From positions 186,001 through 250,000 of the forward strand of contig NW_008806284.1 of assembly GCF_000400465.1 (NCBI RefSeq): a stretch of DNA of 64,000 nt, in the 5' to 3' direction. Both the position numbers and the translations under genes were made by a program. Under the pieces are notes generated by a model, which was not told the DNA's origin, ran no database searches, and saw only the letters and a program-made list of their open reading frames with translations. Of the stretch, positions 58,265-64,000 are shown in pieces. Position 1 is the stretch's first letter; each line of letters starts with the position of its first letter. This DNA is from Wallemia ichthyophaga EXF-994 (lineage: Eukaryota; Basidiomycota; Wallemiomycetes; Wallemiales; Wallemiaceae).

Positions 58265-60504
58265 ATGATGATGGTTCAAGATAAGGGCGAGACGCCTATG
58301 AAAATTGAGCAGATGGCTTCGCTCGCGCTGAGTATATTGACTCTGCTCATCATCTGCTCTCTCTGCTTGTCGTACTTCCTCCAGCAGAAGAAAATTAGGT
58401 CCGTACACGAGACTGTGATAGCGGTGTTTGCAGGTGATTATAGGTGCTTTGAGGTGGTATACGGTCTCTAAAAGTTTCCAGGTATGGTCGTCGGTCTGAT
58501 TATCAGGCTTAGTCCTGGTCATATCATTCGCGAAATGGTGGTCAGTTCATCCACTTCTTCAAGCATACGCTTACTCACACAATGAAAGACCTTCTCGCCG
58601 TCTCTCTTCTTTAACCTTCTTTTACCTCCAAGTTCGTTTCACTACGACACTCCTCCGACCCTAACACGCTTCTCGCACAGTTATACTCGATTCCGGCTAT
58701 AGACTACGTGAAGCGCATTTCTTCAGAAACATTATACCAATCCTCACTTTCGCATTGGCTGGCACTTTCATTTCGGCTGTCGTTATCGGGTAGGTTGCTT
58801 CAATCTATCAAGTCTTGAGCCACGCTCATTTATCCCAATAGTTTCGTCGTCTACGTCTTCTCTTTTTTACACATTTCCAGTCTCCAGATTAGTTTGGTGG
58901 AGTGTCTCATTCTCGGCTCAACGCTCTCAGCTACCGATCCAGTCACCATTTTGGCAATTTTTAACACTTTCAAGGTAGATCCAAAGCTCTACTCTGTTAT
59001 ATTCGGTGAAAGTATCCTCAACGATGCCGTCTCTATCGTCCTTTATGAAACTCTAAGCCAATTCCATGGCGCTGACTTGAAAATGTCTTCCTTCTTCAGA
59101 GGCGCTGGTATTTTCTTCCTTTCGTTCAGTGGTTCTATGGCTCTCGGTGTGACCTTTGCCTTGGCTTGTAGTCTGGGTTTAAAACACTCCAAAGTCGGCT
59201 CCTTCCCCGGTATTGAAAGCTGTTTGGTGTCACTTATCGCCTACACTTCCTACTTTTTTTCGAACGGTATTGGCATGAGTGGTTTGTCAGCCTTTCACAG
59301 CTTTATAATCCCATTCTCATTTCACTCCAGGTATCGTGTCTCTCATTTTCTGCGGTATCACTCTGAAGCACTATGCTTACCACAATATGAGTACGAAGAC
59401 ACAACGAACTACCAAATCCATGTTTCATGTCCTTGCGCAACTCTCCGAAAACTTCATTTTTGTGGGTTTAACGGTTACTTGAGACAATTTCAACTCAATC
59501 TTTCTAGATCTACCTCGGTATCACTCTTTTCACGCAAGATGCTACGGAATTCAAGCCTATATTCATCGTTGTTGCTAGTCTGGCTGTCGTCATTGGTAGA
59601 TATATGACAGTATTTCCACTCTCCAAAGCCATCAATATGGTATACAGGTCAAAAGGACAAAGAGCTCCCGAGCTGCCACATAGCCATCAAGTGAGAGAAT
59701 CGTTTTCTTGCAACTTTAGCGCTGACGTTTATCACCCAGATGATGCTCTTCTGGGCTGGCTTGAGAGGTGCAGTTGGCGTAGCCTTGGCAGCTGGCATCA
59801 CAGGCAAGAACGCAGCAGCGCTGCGCACAACAGTTCTGATCGTCGTCGTATTGACTGTCGTCGTCTTCGGTGGCACGACATCTAGAATGCTGGAGGTGAT
59901 GGGCATCAAGATGGGTGTTGAAGATGATGAGGCGTCAAGCGATGAAGAGGACGACTATCCAACGCCTTCAGGAGTCAGGGGAGGATTGAGCAACTATCAA
60001 TACTTTAATCACCAAACAGAAGCATTGTCTCCGCAATACCAAGACAATGATATAGAAGAGGGAATCAACTTAGTGATTCCGAAGCAGCAGGATGTAAATC
60101 TCAAACAGGCAACTTCCTCAGCATCCCTTCAAAAGTCAAATTCGCCTTCGAAACGTGGAGAATCTACAGATAGGCGATCTAAGAGTTTGAATGCTGGCAG
60201 TTCAAGCAAACAACCAGTGCTCGATCTCGAGGATGATGACAATGAAGTGTTGCCCGTAGCAAACACCTCGAAAATTCCAAACAATCATGACCATGAGGGT
60301 GATATGGATAACAGCAGATTTGTTTTCAAAGACGGAAAGTGGTTCACTGACCTGGACGAAAGATACCTACTGCCACTTTTTAGCAATAGCGTTGCCAGTC
60401 GGCGTCACAATGCACGCAAAACTAACTCCAGACGTAATCTGCAGGAAGCAGAATCCAGTCCGTCTAACAACTCTAATTTAAGTCTCAATGAAGGCGGCTT
60501 ATAA
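58265..60504 (+). CDS. NHX1: NHX-type endosomal/vacuolar Na+(K+)/H+ exchanger
   Basis: Eight exons: 58265-58433, 58482-58540, 58589-58631, 58681-58789, 58842-59281, 59331-59461, 59508-59690, 59740-60504, giving 632 aa. Introns are 46-52 nt, all phases consistent. CPA1 signatures: HETVIAVFAG then MVVGLIIRLSPGH, FFNLLLPPIILDSGYRLRE, LAGTFISAVVIG, GSTLSATDPVTILAIF, FGESILNDAVSIVLYETLS and FWAGLRGAVGVALAAG. The cytosolic tail is acidic then Ser-rich. Together with PMA1 and the ENA-type pump it completes a cation/proton set in the window. Confidence 0.95.
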
Positions 60505-63500
60505 TGTGCTGAATTAGTTGGTTATTTGCCTGTTTGTATTCTTGAATATGCATCAGTGCGCTTATCGAATTGTATACGTTGTAAAGGTCACCACAAGTGA
60601 TTCTCTTCTTCATTCAACTTACATCACTATGTGCGACGAGAAATTACGGGTTAGAGGATGTTGTGAGAGCCCTGAAAAGTATATTCTGATATATTGTACC
60701 ATCCTTGGATTTCGTTGTTGCCTTTGCTTAGTCACATATTAGCTGGAGAAATGGATATGTGAAAGAGATTAATACGCATTTTAATAGCTTATTGAATTTT
60801 TACATATATCATGACATCCATTCTCTTCAATACACCCCAAAAAAAAGTCAATCTGGGAAACTTCTCCGCATCTCTAATGATGTCAAGATTTGTTTTGGGA
60901 TGACAGGGTGATGAAAATGGTTCTTTTAGGACTATCAAACGCTTGCAGTAGTATGAGCTGTTTAATTGAATTGCGTATACTCAAGATTAAGTGAGAAGAC
61001 GAATGCAGAGATACAATATACGGACAAATTGGATAATTTAGCAAAGTCAGTATTTCGTGAAATTCCTGTTCTTTCGAACATCACCTCGTCTCAGCCTTAC
61101 TCTCAATAGCCCCTGAGTTGGATTCTCGACCACCACTATATCTCATCTCAGATGACTGATTTACGAGTTTTTATAATGTCCAAATAAAAAAGCTTCATAT
61201 ATAGCCCTACATGAGCTGTGCAAGATGTTGCCAGATATATGTCCCTGAGCATTTGTTCGCGCCCTGTAGACTCTTCGGAAGTTAGAATACAACGTCGTTC
61301 AGGAGCACGCTTTAGGTTAAATATAAAGGATTTCACTCGCTTCATTGATTTTAACAAAATTTATCAGCTAATACAGATTACAAGCACCCAAGATCTCATT
61401 TATTCGGCTGTACAAACGCGATTTACGTTTTCCGACTATTAGCGTCCCCAGGAATTAAGCTGGCTGCATGAAAAAGTTTTTAAACATGCAGGATCATCGC
61501 AACAATATTGAAACCACTTAATGCAATAAAAGTTGAAGGTATCTCAGTACTAAATTTGGGGCTTTGGCTCGATCGGGTGACTTTAGAAATATGGATAATC
61601 ATCGTAGAGAGGTTATCAATGCTGCTTTGGACCCTTGTTATTCGCGGCTTATTATGGTAGAGCCTTTTAAGCTACCACATTAGCTTTCCAGCAGCAAGTC
61701 ACATCTGACTAAAAGAGTACAAAGTTATCACTACGCTATTCATGAAAAACTTACCTTAATTTTCTTTTCGATTTCACTAGCTACCGAATGATACCGATAT
61801 CGCTCATGTTATCACTTGTTTTGGTGCTATCATGGACAGACTGAACATGCTATCGTAAGACTACCGAAGCATACCAATTCCTTCAACTGGCAAAATTCAC
61901 AGAAGCTCGTGTGCTCTAATGATACATTTTGCTTTTTAAAGCGAAACATAGACCACAATCACCCAAGTTGCACAAGTACATACCTTTCAAAACGCGTGTT
62001 ACAAAGTCAGACGCACTGACTTTAGCGATTTCGACAAAAATCAATTTTGTTGTCAGGAATAACTTATTACCACTACGTAATTTCAGAAAAGAAGGAGTAG
62101 ATGTCACTCCAACTTTGAAATCGGGCGTTTAGCTTCTGATCAGTGCATTTCAAATTTTCATAAAATAGGGTGAATAGAAAGGTGGTTAAGACAATATGGA
62201 ATTTTATATGTCATGATTATAGGAATGTATGTTTTTGGATGCCAAGTCGCACTTAACCCCCACCGGCCTCAATTCCTGTACTTGCTGGTAACACGCCTTA
62301 GCAGCCATCGCACCTCAACGAGCTGACAACATCATTCGTTTCTGTAATACCAGGAAATACTTCTGGTGTGTCATTTGGAAGAGACGCTAGGATTTCAAGT
62401 TGCAGGGGAACTAGTTCAGGCTGCAAAAAAATGACTTGTTCAAATTTCGAAGATCAAAATGACTACGCAGGGAACGAGACCTAGACAAAATTAAGCTAAT
62501 AAGTCATTGCCTTTAATTACAATTAACGCTTTGTCTTATCAATTAATTTAATCTGCCCGTCCTAAAACTGTGAAACCCATGGGTAAACGTCGTATTCTAA
62601 CTCTGTGTTGATTCTACGACGTATGAGTCAAAAAATAAAGAAAGCCATATGCTTGATTCACTAACGTATAGCCTATATATGTCAGGCTTCCATCTCCTAA
62701 AAACGAAATGAAGGGAGATATGGTTATTTCCAACGAATGGTATGTAAATGCTTACGTTATCGCAACAAAAATCGTGAGCAAACGGAAATAATAATTAACG
62801 GGATTGTACGAACGTCTTTAAAAGACACCTGAAGAGGCATCTACATTACTCATTTTGTCAAATATATGTTGATTTCAAAATTTGTATTAATTTTATCTCT
62901 TTTAGGTGTACAGGCCATTCCCCAACCAAACAAACTGAAACTTAAGAAATTAAGGATTTGTAATCTGTGAGTACTGAAGAGCCACGATACCTTGTACTAC
63001 ATATTGTATTTTATGGCTGTAAAAGCCAATTCTCAGGCAATTAAAGCAGATATGTTAGTTGATGGACCCTTTCTTTATTCCACATACTTCTTACCATCTT
63101 AAATTACCATACATGAATCTGTGACTGCTTTATTAGTTGACTTATTTTATAATTGAACCCTTATCGGCTAGTGTTCTCAGAAAATATCCATATTGTAGAC
63201 TACGAAGGCCAAGCTGCTTTCCCACAGTTGTAATATTGCAATATTAGCTTACAGTTTTTGCTGTGAAAGCTATTTATCAAGTTAAAATCCTAGGCTTGAC
63301 AGTGCATTCTCAACAGATAAAGTGAAATTAGTTTGAAAACTTCGATAAGTAACGAAAACAAATCGAAACGACTCCTGCGTCACAACGTAATGCAGGACAT
63401 ACCTGTAATATAAAATCTGTTAAAAGCTGCAGGCTGTCAATAGCACAAGAGTAGAAAAAGATAAAAATTAAGCAGAAGACAATTTTATAGTTCAACATCT

Positions 63501-64000
63501 AGTATTGTTGTCCAAAACCTGAAAAAATATAAACAACGAATATTACTTAAGGTATACTTAAAAGAATACAGGCCATTAAAAAGACATTTGACTTTAACCC
63601 TTATAAATTCAATTATTGTTAAGGCAGGCTTTTGTCCGTTAAGTTAGACGTCTTTTGTTACTCCTACATCTTTTTAAAACGGATGAAACTGTATTTATCA
63701 TGAATATTCACTCTAGCTTAACCATGAAAAGATAATTTAATAACAAAGGCTTAGACGTTATAGTTTTCAAGATCACTGAAACATTTAAGAGCCAAGTCAA
63801 CAGCCTTGAATCTAATATGGTAAAAGTATTTTCAAGTATACCGAGAACAACTTATGACAATTAATAGTTTTGATTCATTGCGATAAGTTGGTATTCTTCC
63901 GTGTTCGACAAATTTTGTATATTCATTTCAAGTTTACATCTGGTTTTAATGCGAATTAAAAGCTATGTCTTTGATTGACTATGAGTCACCCATGATTCTA
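60505..64000. other. AT-rich gene-poor segment, nothing identified
   Basis: About 3.5 kb without a supportable gene. The longest frames are 60-74 codons with no family resemblance. Stop codons are frequent in all frames, and the composition looks clearly more AT-rich than the genic part. No tRNA, rRNA, simple-sequence array or transposase is recognised. A gene made of many tiny exons cannot be excluded by eye. Confidence 0.5.

Overview
This window is nuclear DNA of a filamentous or yeast-like fungus, most likely a basidiomycete with a compact genome. The evidence is densely packed single genes on both strands, many very short introns (mostly 43-55 nt, GTRNGY...YAG) and intergenic gaps often under 100 bp. 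The xerophilic genus Wallemia would fit the intron size, compactness and cation-pump content, but the genus is inference. All gene models were spliced by hand from donor/acceptor sites, frame continuity and family similarity. Nothing was run against a database.

Layout. 0-5.3 kb (+): a PP4 regulatory subunit (PSY2/SMK1-like, 5' end cut off by the window) and a Spo71-like PH-domain protein. 5.3-9.7 kb (-): PEX6, a doubtful small Cys-rich protein, and a BMT6-like rRNA methyltransferase. 9.9-15.6 kb: three DHA1-type MFS transporters, one on the minus strand and two paralogues in tandem on the plus strand. 15.8-21.2 kb (-): AFG1-like mitochondrial ATPase, cytosolic HSP70 with heat-shock elements, and a TDA3-like flavin oxidoreductase. 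21.6-26.1 kb: a MARVEL-like membrane protein, a small Cys-rich protein, VPS17, an FMN-binding PNPOx-like protein and ORM1. 26.2-33.3 kb: a gene-poor, repeat-containing interval with an ENA/ACU-type P-type ATPase flanked by 391-bp direct repeats that read as identical. 33.4-39.2 kb (-): a GPI-anchored KRE9-like protein, METTL16, DRG1/RBG1, a MIG1/CreA-like repressor and CBP20. 39.4-46.1 kb: a small RRM-like protein, NOP9, VPS55, RTF1 and PEX7. 46.2-49.7 kb (-): a CENP-M-like protein and an F-box/WD40/UIM protein. 49.7-60.5 kb: a Cdc7/SepH-type SIN kinase, plasma-membrane H+-ATPase PMA1, Mis18 (-) and a NHX Na+/H+ exchanger. 60.5-64 kb: AT-rich DNA with no gene I can support.

How genes work together. 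PEX6 and PEX7 both serve peroxisomal matrix import. VPS17 and VPS55 act in endosome trafficking. PMA1, ENA and NHX together form a proton/sodium homeostasis set. NOP9, BMT6, CBP20, RTF1 and METTL16 are RNA/transcription factors. Mis18 and the CENP-M-like protein are candidate centromere factors, and the SIN kinase and PP4 subunit act in the cell cycle.

The observations most worth following are the CENP-M-like gene, the direct-repeat-flanked ENA locus, apparent 27-28 nt introns, a 15-nt microexon, and a stop-free 48-nt intron inside the HSP70 reading frame that a naive ORF call would translate.
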